Source of the DNA: Prauserella aidingensis
Lineage (GTDB): Bacteria > Actinomycetota > Actinomycetes > Mycobacteriales > Pseudonocardiaceae
DNA length: 64,000 nt
Direction: 5' to 3'
NCBI RefSeq assembly: GCF_024171865.1
Contig: NZ_JAMTCN010000022.1
Location: forward strand, 26,271 to 90,270
This document shows positions 35,627-43,790 of the stretch, one piece after another. Position 1 is the stretch's first letter. The number at the start of each line of letters is the position of its first letter. A model generated the notes under the pieces. That model was given only the letters and a program-made list of their open reading frames with translations, was not told the origin of the DNA and searched no databases. A program made the translations under genes and the position numbers.

Positions 35627-36838
35627 TCAGACCTCCTCACCCACCAGAGCCGCTTCCGTGGGCACCCGAGTGGAGTCCTTACCGCCGCGCGGAACGAGGA
35701 GCAACCCGGCGGCGATCGCCGACAGCACGGCCGCGGCCAGGAACGGCGCGCGGTCGAAACCGAACCACTCCGCCACGTGGCCCACGAGCGTCGCCGCCGC
35801 GGCACCGCCGAGCCAGCGGCAGAAGTTGTACCCGGCACTGGCGACGGGACGGGGCGCCTCGCTGATCGACATCGCCGTCCCGGTGAACAACGTGTTCAAC
35901 AGCCCGGAGATCAGGCCGCTGACGACGATCGCGACCACCAGCAGCGGCTTGCTGGGCACCGCCATGACCAGGAGCAGCACGGCGTAGCCGGCGACGGCGA
36001 GTGCCGTCGCGTGACGTTCGCCCAGCCGCGCGGCCAACCGCGGCGCGAGCACGACACCCGCGATCGCCACGCACAGTCCCCAGCCGAAGAAGATCAGCCC
36101 GATCTCGATCGCACCCCATTCGAGCACGAACGGCGACCACGCCAGCACCGCGAAGAACCCGGCCGTGTAGAGGGCCGATCCGATGGACGTGCGCAGCAGG
36201 CCACCGTGGCCGAGCGCGCGCAACGGATCGAGCAGCTTCACCCGCGGCCGCGCCTGCCCCGCGTCGCTGTTCAGGAACACCGCGCACAGCACCAGCGCCG
36301 CACCCATGAGCACGGCCGTACCCATGAACGGGCCGCGCCACGACAGGTGCCCGAGCAACGCACCCAGCAGCGGCCCGACCGACAGGCCCAGCCCGAGCGC
36401 CGCCTCGTACAGCAGGATCGCGCCCGCCTGACCACCCGCGGCCGCGCCCACGATCACCGACAGCGCCGTCGCGATGAAGAAGGCGTTGCCGAGTCCCCAC
36501 ACCGCGCGCAGTCCGATCAGCTGCTCGATCGAACCCGCCGCGGCGCACAGCGCGGTCGCCAGCACGATCAGCGTCAGCCCCACGACGACGGTGCGTTTGG
36601 CGCCGAACCGCGCGCTCGCCGCACTCGTGAACAACATCGCGACCACCTGGATCGCCAGGTACGACGAGAACAGCAACGTCGTCTGCTGCGGCGTCGCGTC
36701 GAGGCCGTCGGCGATCGACAACAGGATCGGGTCGACCAGTCCGATCCCCATGAAAGCGATGACCGCGGCGAACGCGGTGATCCAGACCTGTTTCGGCTGA
36801 CCCTTGACGGCCGACAGCAGCGAATGCTGCTCACTCAT
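35627..36838 (-). CDS. MFS transporter
   Basis: 403 aa with 12 predicted membrane helices. MGIGLVDPILLSIADGLDATPQQTTLLFSSYLAIQVVAM and the loop ARFGAKRTVVVG represent the first helices and the motif-A loop of drug:H+ antiporter-type MFS exporters. ATG 36838 has GGAGG 9 nt upstream. Divergent from the HAD gene across a region with AT-rich palindromes. Substrate unknown; efflux is the likely direction. Confidence 0.85.
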   Translation of the reverse strand: MSEQHSLLSAVKGQPKQVWITAFAAVIAFMGIGLVDPILLSIADGLDATPQQTTLLFSSYLAIQVVAMLFTSAASARFGAKRTVVVGLTLIVLATALCAAAGSIEQLIGLRAVWGLGNAFFIATALSVIVGAAAGGQAGAILLYEAALGLGLSVGPLLGALLGHLSWRGPFMGTAVLMGAALVLCAVFLNSDAGQARPRVKLLDPLRALGHGGLLRTSIGSALYTAGFFAVLAWSPFVLEWGAIEIGLIFFGWGLCVAIAGVVLAPRLAARLGERHATALAVAGYAVLLLVMAVPSKPLLVVAIVVSGLISGLLNTLFTGTAMSISEAPRPVASAGYNFCRWLGGAAAATLVGHVAEWFGFDRAPFLAAAVLSAIAAGLLLVPRGGKDSTRVPTEAALVGEEV

Positions 36839-37147
36839 CGGCGCGAACCTCCAGACACGGATATCGATGTGACGACCGGTTCGTGACGGCCGGTCGAGAT
36901 TCCGGTTCGTCGTGGCGCAGTTGCATTCGGCGCGCAGTGGTGTTCGGTGCCGTAGTGATCGGGGTGCCGGCACGCGGTGGATGCGGCCGCGGGCGGCAGT
37001 GGCCGTAGCGGTGGCCGTGGCTCGACGGTGAACCGCACTACGCGACGTTCCAATTAGCTATGCTAATCAAACTAACTTAGCCATGCGAAGTAAGTTCGCT
37101 CACGCGCCGGAGCGATATCCGGGACTCACCGCGGCTACGATCGGGGC
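36839..37147. other. Divergent intergenic region between MFS and HAD genes
   Basis: 309 bp. It holds the paired palindromes at 37053-37080 and the TACGAT box of the HAD gene. A 72-codon TTG-started frame on the minus strand (36835-37053) is considered a shadow. Nothing else is seen. Confidence 0.5.
37053..37080. promoter_or_regulatory. AT-rich tandem palindromes, candidate operator
   Basis: ATTAGC-TAT-GCTAAT (37053-37067) is a perfect inverted repeat and CTAACTTAG (37072-37080) a second one, centres 16 bp apart. They form an AT-rich island between the MFS and HAD genes. The TTAG/CTAA half-sites recall IdeR/DtxR or MarR-type sites, but the match to the IdeR consensus is poor. Confidence 0.5.
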
Positions 37148-37789
37148 ATGCAGGCGGTCGTGTTCGACATGGACGGAGTGCTCGTCGACTCGGAGCAGCT
37201 GTGGGACGAGGTGCGGCGACAGGTCGCGGCCGCCCACAGCGGCACCTGGAACGACGAGGCCACCCGCGCGATGCAGGGGATGAGCACTCCGGAGTGGGCC
37301 GAGTACCTCGTCACCGAGGTCGGCGTGCAGCTCACGCCCGACGAGGTCGCCCGCACGGTGATCGACGAGATGCGCAACCGCTACGCCGGCGCACCTCCGG
37401 TACTGCCCGGCGCGCCCGATGCCCTGGGCAAGGTCGCGGAGCGCTACCCGGTCGCGATCGCCAGCTCGTCACCGCCGGTGCTCATCGAGTCGTTCCTGAC
37501 CGCGACAGGCCTCGCCGACCGCGTTCCGGTCGCCGTCTCCAGCGAACAGGTCGCGAAGGGCAAACCGGCACCCGACGTCTACCTCGAAGCGGCCTCACAG
37601 CTGGGAGTCGACGCGGAGGAGTGCGCGGCCGTCGAAGACTCGACCAGCGGGCTGCAGGCCGCGCTGGCCGCGGGCATGACCGTGTACGCGGTCCCCAACC
37701 CGCACTACCCCCCGGACGAGACGGTCGTCGCCAGGACACACCGCACGATCGACAGCGTCGGCGACCTCCCCGCGGCCCTCGGCCTCTGA
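37148..37789 (+). CDS. HAD-superfamily phosphatase (beta-phosphoglucomutase-like)
   Basis: 213 aa. Motif I FDMDGVLVDSE with the nucleophilic Asp, motif II IASSS, motif III Lys in KGKPAPDVYLEAA and motif IV AVEDSTSGLQAA. The C1 cap (residues 18-90) fits the subfamily of sugar phosphatases and beta-phosphoglucomutases. ATG 37148 follows TACGAT at 6 nt (leaderless). Convergent with ino1, separated by a strong hairpin. Confidence 0.88.
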   Translation: MQAVVFDMDGVLVDSEQLWDEVRRQVAAAHSGTWNDEATRAMQGMSTPEWAEYLVTEVGVQLTPDEVARTVIDEMRNRYAGAPPVLPGAPDALGKVAERYPVAIASSSPPVLIESFLTATGLADRVPVAVSSEQVAKGKPAPDVYLEAASQLGVDAEECAAVEDSTSGLQAALAAGMTVYAVPNPHYPPDETVVARTHRTIDSVGDLPAALGL

Positions 37790-37803
37790 CGGGCCCCGGA
37801 CAC

Positions 37804-37842
37804 GCGAAGGCGGGGCGGGTTCCGCACCCGCCCCGCCTTCGC
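37804..37842. terminator. Bidirectional terminator between the HAD gene and ino1
   Basis: GCGAAGGCGGGGCGGG (37804-37819) and CCCGCCCCGCCTTCGC (37827-37842) form a perfect 16-bp stem with a 7-nt loop; outer bases CACG/CGTG add further pairs after a short bulge. Confidence 0.85.
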
Positions 37843-37889
37843 CGCGTGACCACGTGATCAGCGTGGCTGCGTGAACAGCCGCTGCGTAC

Positions 37890-38978
37890 CTACTTGTCGC
37901 CCGCAGGGTCGATGAACTCCTCCACCGCGTCACGCGCCGTGGAGTCGTCGTACTGCACCGGCGGCGACTTCATGAAGTACGAGGACGCCGACAGCACCGG
38001 GCCGCCGAAACCGCGGTCCTTGGCGATCTTCGCCGCCCGCAGCGCGTCGATGATGATGCCCGCGGAGTTGGGGGAGTCCCACACCTCGAGCTTGTACTCC
38101 ATGTTCAGCGGAGCGTCACCGAACGCGCGGCCCTCGAGGCGCACGTAGGCCCACTTGCGGTCCGACAGCCACGCGACGTGGTCCGACGGGCCGACGTGCA
38201 CGTTCGACTTGCCCATGTCGCGCTCGACCTGCGAGGTGACGGCCTGCGTCTTCGAGATCTTCTTCGACTCGAGACGCTCGTTCTCCTTCATGTTGAGGAA
38301 GTCCATGTTGCCGCCGACGTTCAGCTGCATGGTGCGGTCGAGCTGCACCCCGCGGTCCTCGAACAGCTTCGCCAGCACGCGGTGCGTGATCGTGGCACCG
38401 ACCTGCGACTTGATGTCGTCACCGACGATCGGCACCCCGGCCTTCTCGAACTTCTCCGCCCACACCGGGTCGGAGGCGATGAACACCGGGATGGCGTTGA
38501 CGAACGCGACGCCCGCGTCGATGGCGGCCTGCGCGTAGAACTCGGTCGCCTCCGTGGAGCCCACCGGCAGGTACGACACGAGCACGTCGACGTCGGCGGC
38601 CTTCAGCGCGGCGGCGACGTCGACCGGCGCCTCGTCGGACTCCTCGATGGTCTCGCGGTAGTACTTGCCGAGACCGTCGAGTGTGTGGCCGCGCTGCACG
38701 GCCACGCCGAGCGGCGGTACGTCACAGATCTTGATCGTGTTGTTCTCACTCGCGAGAACGGCCTCGGACAGGTCCTGGCCCACCTTCTTGGCGTCCACGT
38801 CGAACGCGGCGACGAAGTCGATGTCACTGATGTGATAGCCGCCGAACTGGACGTGCATCAAGCCGGGGACACGCGAACCCTTGTCGGCGTCGCGGTAGTA
38901 GTGCACACCCTGAACCAGCGAGGCCGCACAGTTGCCAACACCCGCGATGGCCACCCTCACGCGGCGATTCTCGCCCAT
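37890..38978 (-). CDS. ino1: Inositol-3-phosphate synthase
   Basis: 362 aa, normal length for the short bacterial form. It isomerises glucose 6-phosphate to myo-inositol 1-phosphate using bound NAD+, supplying phosphatidylinositol, mycothiol and related compounds. NAD motif [12 protein letters not shown] at the N-terminus; [16 protein letters not shown] and [12 protein letters not shown] with catalytic Lys-containing KISKTQAV are all present. ATG 38978 is chosen by AAGGGAGA upstream and by the family N-terminus. It lies 13 bp after the PadR gene, the same order as Rv0047c–Rv0046c in M. tuberculosis. Confidence 0.95.
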   Translation of the reverse strand: MGENRRVRVAIAGVGNCAASLVQGVHYYRDADKGSRVPGLMHVQFGGYHISDIDFVAAFDVDAKKVGQDLSEAVLASENNTIKICDVPPLGVAVQRGHTLDGLGKYYRETIEESDEAPVDVAAALKAADVDVLVSYLPVGSTEATEFYAQAAIDAGVAFVNAIPVFIASDPVWAEKFEKAGVPIVGDDIKSQVGATITHRVLAKLFEDRGVQLDRTMQLNVGGNMDFLNMKENERLESKKISKTQAVTSQVERDMGKSNVHVGPSDHVAWLSDRKWAYVRLEGRAFGDAPLNMEYKLEVWDSPNSAGIIIDALRAAKIAKDRGFGGPVLSASSYFMKSPPVQYDDSTARDAVEEFIDPAGDK

Positions 38979-38991
38979 GCCGGTATCTCCC

Positions 38992-39636
38992 TTACTCGTG
39001 TTCCGTACTACCTGGGTCACGCCGAGTGGTCGCCCGTGTCGACGTCTCCTGCTCGGCCTTTTCATGCGCGATGAGCTCGTTGAGCCAGCGCACCTCCCGC
39101 TCGCTGGTCTCGAGTCCCAACTCGTGCAGCTCGCGGGTGTAGCGATCGATCTTTTCCTCGGCCCTGGCCAGCGCTGCCCGAAGACCTTCGCGGCGTTCCT
39201 CGACCCGCCTGCGCCTGCCTTCCAGAATCCGCATGCGGACGTCGGCGGGCGTGCGTGAGAAGAACGTCAGGTGGACGCCGAATCCCTCGTCGTCCCACGT
39301 CTGAGGACCGGCGTCGGCGAGCAGTTCGGCGAACCGCTCCTTGCCCTCGGCCGTGAGCTTGTACACGCGCTTGGACTTGCTCGCCCTGCGATTCCACGGC
39401 GTCGTGGCAGAGGCGTGCGCTGCCTGCGCGGGGCCGCTCGCCGGGCCGGCCGCGACGTCACCGTCGGCCGTGTCCTCGGCGATCCAGCCGGCCCGCTGCA
39501 TCCGGCGCAGTGTCGGGTACAGCGATCCGTAGCTGAACGTGCGGAACATCCCCAACGACTCGTGGAGACGTTTCCGCAGCACATAGCCGTGCATGGGCGC
39601 CTCGTGCAACAGGCCGAGAATTGCGAACTCGAGCAC
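38992..39636 (-). CDS. PadR-family transcriptional regulator
   Basis: 214 aa. Winged [30 protein letters not shown]...[19 protein letters not shown], then a 35-residue Ala/Gly-rich insert inside the wing region and a C-terminal coiled coil ([32 protein letters not shown]). It is the homologue of Rv0047c and is co-transcribed with ino1, which it probably controls. Start GTG 39636 has AAGGGGG upstream. Confidence 0.9.
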   Translation of the reverse strand: MLEFAILGLLHEAPMHGYVLRKRLHESLGMFRTFSYGSLYPTLRRMQRAGWIAEDTADGDVAAGPASGPAQAAHASATTPWNRRASKSKRVYKLTAEGKERFAELLADAGPQTWDDEGFGVHLTFFSRTPADVRMRILEGRRRRVEERREGLRAALARAEEKIDRYTRELHELGLETSEREVRWLNELIAHEKAEQETSTRATTRRDPGSTEHE

Positions 39637-39732
39637 ACGGGCACCCCCTTCGGGAACGAATCGACGTCGACCGGCGTTTCGCCCTGCCGGATCGACAGGC
39701 CGCCGGATGACTACGACCCAATGTACCGCCTC

Positions 39733-39749
39733 ACTATATCGCGTTGATA
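39733..39749 (-). promoter_or_regulatory. Promoter and possible PadR site upstream of padR–ino1
   Basis: On the minus strand a perfect TATAGT -10 lies at 39738-39733. TATC-GCGTT-GATA (39737-39749) is a small inverted repeat adjoining it, and ATGTA/TACAT halves flank the region at 39721 and 39747. The leader to the GTG would be about 90 nt. PadR binding here is an inference. Confidence 0.5.
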
Positions 39750-39902
39750 CATCGCAGTGGTGTAGCTAACCGCTCGGCTACCCACGCAAGGGACAACCGT
39801 CACTCGACCGTTACCCGATTCGACGGCGTGTCGCCTCGCCGCCGTCGATCCGTTCGACGAACGGCCCGTGGCCAATCACCGCGAACCACGTACTCTGTTG
39901 AG

Positions 39903-40322
39903 GTGCAGAACCAGCGGCAAGTCGTCGACTACGCACTCCAGCGCCGTGCGTTGCTGGCCGAGTTCCGGACGGGACGGGCCAGCACCATGGACGTGTGTGA
40001 CGCCACCCCGCAGTTGCTGCAGGCCGCCAAGTTCCACGGCGTGCCTGACGACGACGCCTGCCCCGTGTGCGGCAAACCCGCGATGGCGCAGGTCAGCTGG
40101 GTGTTCGGCGACGAGCTCAAGCACGCTGCGGGTTCGGCGAGGAAGCCGGACGAGCTCGAGCGCATGGCCTCGCTTTTCGCCGAGTTCACCGTCTACGTCG
40201 TAGAGGTCTGCCGGGCATGTGCGTGGAACCACCTGGTGCTCTCATACGTCCTGGGGACGGCCGAGGCACCGGAGCGGGCTCCCCGCACGACACGGAACAC
40301 ACGGAGGACCGCGGGACAGTGA
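39903..40322 (+). CDS. DUF5318 zinc-ribbon protein (Rv0049-like)
   Basis: 139 aa. Two CxxC pairs (CPVCGKP near residue 50 and CRACAWNH near residue 105) form a probable zinc ribbon. QRQVVDYALQRRALLAEFRTGRASTMDVCDATPQLLQAAKFHG is the DUF5318 hallmark; the family is actinobacterial and uncharacterised. GTG 39903 is preceded by TACTCT at 6 nt (leaderless). Its place immediately before ponA1 is conserved with mycobacteria, hinting at a link to cell-wall growth. Confidence 0.9.
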   Translation: MQNQRQVVDYALQRRALLAEFRTGRASTMDVCDATPQLLQAAKFHGVPDDDACPVCGKPAMAQVSWVFGDELKHAAGSARKPDELERMASLFAEFTVYVVEVCRACAWNHLVLSYVLGTAEAPERAPRTTRNTRRTAGQ

Positions 40323-40326
40323 CGAC

Positions 40327-40431
40327 GTGACGACCGCGACCATGCGGCCGGGGACCGAGCCGCTCACACGAGAGGGTTGGGTCCGCAGAACGGCGTTCCC
40401 CGACGCGCCGATCTGGGAGGGTCTTGAGTGA
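40327..40431 (+). CDS. Possible 34-aa leader ORF before ponA1
   Basis: A GTG-started frame begins 5 bp after the DUF5318 stop and ends with TGA overlapping the ponA1 GTG (GTGA). It encodes a short Arg/Thr-rich peptide without known motifs. It might couple translation of ponA1 to the upstream gene, or be chance; support is weak. Confidence 0.25.
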   Translation: MTTATMRPGTEPLTREGWVRRTAFPDAPIWEGLE

Positions 40432-43400
40432 ACGACCAGGGAAATCACGGCTGGCCGGACGAGGAACCAGGCCGCCCACGGCAGCCCCGGCACCCCGAAG
40501 CCGGTGACGCTCCGCAGTGGCCCGGTGACGGAGCGGACGAACCGCCGAGACCTCCGCGTCCGCCGCGGAACGCGCCGCAGGGCGACCAGCCCCGCAGGCC
40601 GCAGCGGCCTCCGCAACAGCCCCCACAGCAACAGCCTCCGCAGCAGCCCCCGCAACGGCCGCCACGGCAGCAGCGACCGCCGCAGGAGGGCCAGCAGCCG
40701 CCCCGTGGCCAGCGGCCGCCGCAGGAGCCCGGCCAGCAGCCTCCCCGCAGGCCCGGTCAGCAGGGCCAGCCCGGCCAGCAGCCTCCCCGCAGGCCCGGTC
40801 CGCAGGGCCAACCGCCGCAGGGCGGCAGGCCGCCACGGCAGCCGCAGCAGCCCGGCCAGCCCCGTAACCCCGGTCAGCACCCGCCGCCCCAGCGCCCACC
40901 GCAGGGCAGGCAACACCCCGAGGCGGGCCGCGACGCCGCAGGCCGCCCTGTGGATCCGCAGCAGGACCCGCGGCGCAGGCAGGGCCCGCCGCCCGGTGGT
41001 CCCGACCAGCCGCGGCGTGACCAGCGTGGCCCGGACGACCGGCGTCATCAGGGGCAGCAACACGGCGAACAGGCACCCGGTGCGCGCCGGCCCGATCAGC
41101 AGCGTCGGCCGGACCAGCAGGCACGTCCCGACGATCGCCGCAGGCCCGACGACCGGCGTCCCGAAGGCAGACCCGAGGAACTCCCCCAGAACCGCCCCGG
41201 CGCTGCGGCGGCGGGTGCGGCCGGCGCCGCGGCGGGTGGCTACGCCGCGCACGCGTCCGAGGACGCCGACCCGGGCCTGATCACGCACCAGGGCTACGGC
41301 AGGCGCGACTACTCCGACCCGTACGGCCACACGGCGTACCGGGCCGACCCGCTCACCGGCGCCTACGACGAGGACGGCTTCTCCGACGAGGCCGTCGTCG
41401 CGTCGTCCCACGCCGAGGGTGGTGTCGACGATCCGGACGGCGAGGAACCGACCGACCGCAAGGGCAAGAAGGTGCTCACACCCGCTCAGCGCAAGAAGCG
41501 GCGCTGGCGGCGGATCCGGCGCACCGCCTACGCGTGCGTCGGGCTGTTCGTCGTGCTTCCGGCCATCGCGTTCGTCGTGACGTACTTCCTGGTGGACGTG
41601 CCGACCCCGGAAGAGGTCGCCGCCGAGCAGGGCAAGGTCGTCAACTACTACTACGCGGGCGGCGAGAAGATGGCCGAGGAGGCGCCTCCCCAGGGCAGGC
41701 GCGTCATCCTCAAGCCGGAAGACATCCCGGACACGGTCAAGCACGCGGCGTACGCGGCCGAGGACGCGACGTTCGAGACCAACTCGGGCTTCGACGTCAC
41801 CGGCATCCTGCGCGCGGTGTGGAACCAGGCCACGGGCGGAACCGGCGGTGGTTCGACCATCAGCCAGCAGTACATCAAGGTCGCGACCAACAACGACGAG
41901 TACTCGTACACGCGGAAATGGACCGAGCTCGTCAAGTCGTTCAAGATGAACAACGAGCAGTCCAAGCCGGAGATCATCACCGCGTACCTGAACACCATCT
42001 ACTTCGGACGCGGTGCGTACGGCATCGAGACGGCGGCGCAGTCGTACTACGGCAAGAGCGCCAAGGACCTCAACGCCTCGGAGGCCGCGCTACTGGCGGG
42101 CATGATCCAGCAGCCCGGCCGTGTCGAGGACGAACAGGTCCGGGAGCAGCGCTGGTCCTACGTGATGGATCAGATGGTCGCCAACGGCTGGGTGTCCAAG
42201 CAGGAGCGGAACGCGGCACAGGTACCGCAGCTGATCCCCGACGAGAAGGCCAGACCGGAGGCGCTGACGGGCCCTGACGCGTTCATCAAGAACCGCGTCA
42301 TGGCCGAGCTCGCCGAGAAGGGCTACTCCCAGGAGAAGATCCAGACCGGCGGCTACAAGATCTACACCACCATCGACAAGCGGGCTCAGAAGGCTGCCAA
42401 GGAGTCCGTCAACGAGGTGATGAAGGGCGAGCCGAAGAAACTCCGCAAGGCGCTCGTCGCCGTCGACCCGAAGGGCGGCGGGGTGCGTGCCTACTACGGC
42501 GGCCCGAACAAGCCCGGCGTCGACGAGATGGACTGGGGCAACGTGCAGCGCAACCCCGGGTCGTCGTTCAAGCCGTTCGACTTCACCGCACTGCTGCAGC
42601 AGGGCGAGAAGGGTCTGTACTCGACGTACGACGGCAGTTCGCCGCGGCAGTTCGGCACGGTCACCGTCGGCAACTCCAGCGGCGTGGAGTGCAACCCGTG
42701 CACCGTCCGCGAGGCGATGGAACGGTCCATCAACACCGTGTTCTACGACATGGTGACCAACGACGTCGGCCCCCGCGCGGTCGCCGAGGCCGCGCAGGCC
42801 GCGGGCGTCCCGGAGAAGCACGGCGAGAAGCCGACGATGGGCAGCCTCGACGGCAACATCTCCATCGGCGGTGGGCAGACCCAGGTCACGCCGACGGACA
42901 TGGCGGGCGCGTACGCGACGTTCGCGGCCGAAGGCATTCAGCGCGACACACACTTCGTGGCGAAGCTGGAGACCTCCGACGGCGAGGTGCTGTTCGACGA
43001 GACGACGCCTGCCGCGAAGAAGGGCGAGCAGGCGTTCGACTCCGACCCGGAGAAGAACCGGCAGATCGCACGCAACGTGACCGAGTCGATGATCGACGTG
43101 CTGCCCGGTTCGGACCTGTCGTGCCCCGGCGACCACGCGTGCGCAGGCAAGACCGGTACGCACCAGTACGACCAGGGTGACGTCGAGTCCGACGAGAACT
43201 CGCAGGCCTGGATGGTCGGCTACTCGCCGCAGATCTCGGCGGCCGCGTGGGTCGGCACGGGCCGGGGTGAACCGATCCGGGACGCCAACGGCAGTCCCAT
43301 CTACGGCAGCGGCCTGCCGGGGTCGATCTGGGAAGAGTTCATGACCCGGTACCTCGAACCGCTCGACCCGGAGCAGTTCAGCGAGCTCAGCTCCGACGAG

Positions 43401-43691
43401 ATCTTCGGGCCCGCGCGGGCGCCGGTGACCGACGACTCGTCGCCCACGCAGGAGGAGCCGCCCGAGCCCACCTCCAGCGAGGAATCGACCAGCCAGGAGA
43501 GCAGCAGGCCGCCGCGGCCCTCGCAGTCGCACGGCCCGCCGTCGCACGGCAGTTCGAGCCAGCCCAGCTCGCCACCCGAAACCCAGCCCAGTGAGGACGA
43601 GGGCGGCGGTGGCGGCATCTTCGATCCGGGCCAACCCGACGACGCCGAGAACGCCAACGGAAACGGCAACGGCGGCGGACGGGACGGCTGA
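40428..43691 (+). CDS. ponA1: Class A penicillin-binding protein (PonA1-like)
   Basis: 1087 aa bifunctional peptidoglycan synthase. The N-terminal cytoplasmic part is unusually long (about 365 residues); residues 10-265 are Pro/Gln/Arg-rich. One membrane helix follows (near residues 367-390). The GT51 domain has AEDATFE with the catalytic Glu, GGSTISQQYIK, RKWTEL and AYLNTIYFGRGAYG. The transpeptidase domain has SSFK (nucleophile Ser at about 712), SIN (about 767) and KTGT (about 908). A Ser/Pro/Glu-rich tail and Gly/Asn run end the protein. GTG 40428 has GGGAGGG upstream. Corresponds to Rv0050 by position. Confidence 0.95.
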   Translation: MNDQGNHGWPDEEPGRPRQPRHPEAGDAPQWPGDGADEPPRPPRPPRNAPQGDQPRRPQRPPQQPPQQQPPQQPPQRPPRQQRPPQEGQQPPRGQRPPQEPGQQPPRRPGQQGQPGQQPPRRPGPQGQPPQGGRPPRQPQQPGQPRNPGQHPPPQRPPQGRQHPEAGRDAAGRPVDPQQDPRRRQGPPPGGPDQPRRDQRGPDDRRHQGQQHGEQAPGARRPDQQRRPDQQARPDDRRRPDDRRPEGRPEELPQNRPGAAAAGAAGAAAGGYAAHASEDADPGLITHQGYGRRDYSDPYGHTAYRADPLTGAYDEDGFSDEAVVASSHAEGGVDDPDGEEPTDRKGKKVLTPAQRKKRRWRRIRRTAYACVGLFVVLPAIAFVVTYFLVDVPTPEEVAAEQGKVVNYYYAGGEKMAEEAPPQGRRVILKPEDIPDTVKHAAYAAEDATFETNSGFDVTGILRAVWNQATGGTGGGSTISQQYIKVATNNDEYSYTRKWTELVKSFKMNNEQSKPEIITAYLNTIYFGRGAYGIETAAQSYYGKSAKDLNASEAALLAGMIQQPGRVEDEQVREQRWSYVMDQMVANGWVSKQERNAAQVPQLIPDEKARPEALTGPDAFIKNRVMAELAEKGYSQEKIQTGGYKIYTTIDKRAQKAAKESVNEVMKGEPKKLRKALVAVDPKGGGVRAYYGGPNKPGVDEMDWGNVQRNPGSSFKPFDFTALLQQGEKGLYSTYDGSSPRQFGTVTVGNSSGVECNPCTVREAMERSINTVFYDMVTNDVGPRAVAEAAQAAGVPEKHGEKPTMGSLDGNISIGGGQTQVTPTDMAGAYATFAAEGIQRDTHFVAKLETSDGEVLFDETTPAAKKGEQAFDSDPEKNRQIARNVTESMIDVLPGSDLSCPGDHACAGKTGTHQYDQGDVESDENSQAWMVGYSPQISAAAWVGTGRGEPIRDANGSPIYGSGLPGSIWEEFMTRYLEPLDPEQFSELSSDEIFGPARAPVTDDSSPTQEEPPEPTSSEESTSQESSRPPRPSQSHGPPSHGSSSQPSSPPETQPSEDEGGGGGIFDPGQPDDAENANGNGNGGGRDG

Positions 43692-43696
43692 TCGGG

Positions 43697-43744
43697 CCCC
43701 GCGCTGCGCCGTGCCGCCTGCCGAGGCCACGGCGCAGCGCGGGG
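43697..43744 (+). terminator. Terminator after ponA1
   Basis: CCCCGCGCTGCGCCGTG (43697-43713) pairs perfectly with CACGGCGCAGCGCGGGG (43728-43744): 17-bp stem, 14-nt loop, five bases after the stop codon. Confidence 0.85.
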
Positions 43745-43790
43745 GACGCATTACAGGAGCGTCACCGCTACCGCTTGTAACATCCGACGC

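Noticed and set aside
36835..37053. 72-codon minus-strand frame overlapping the MFS start
   Set aside because: TTG start in an AT-rich operator region, no ribosome binding site, no recognisable sequence; it would also run through the operator.
37053..37080. IdeR/DtxR iron box
   Set aside because: Alignment to TTAGGTTAGGCTAACCTAA gives only about half matching positions.
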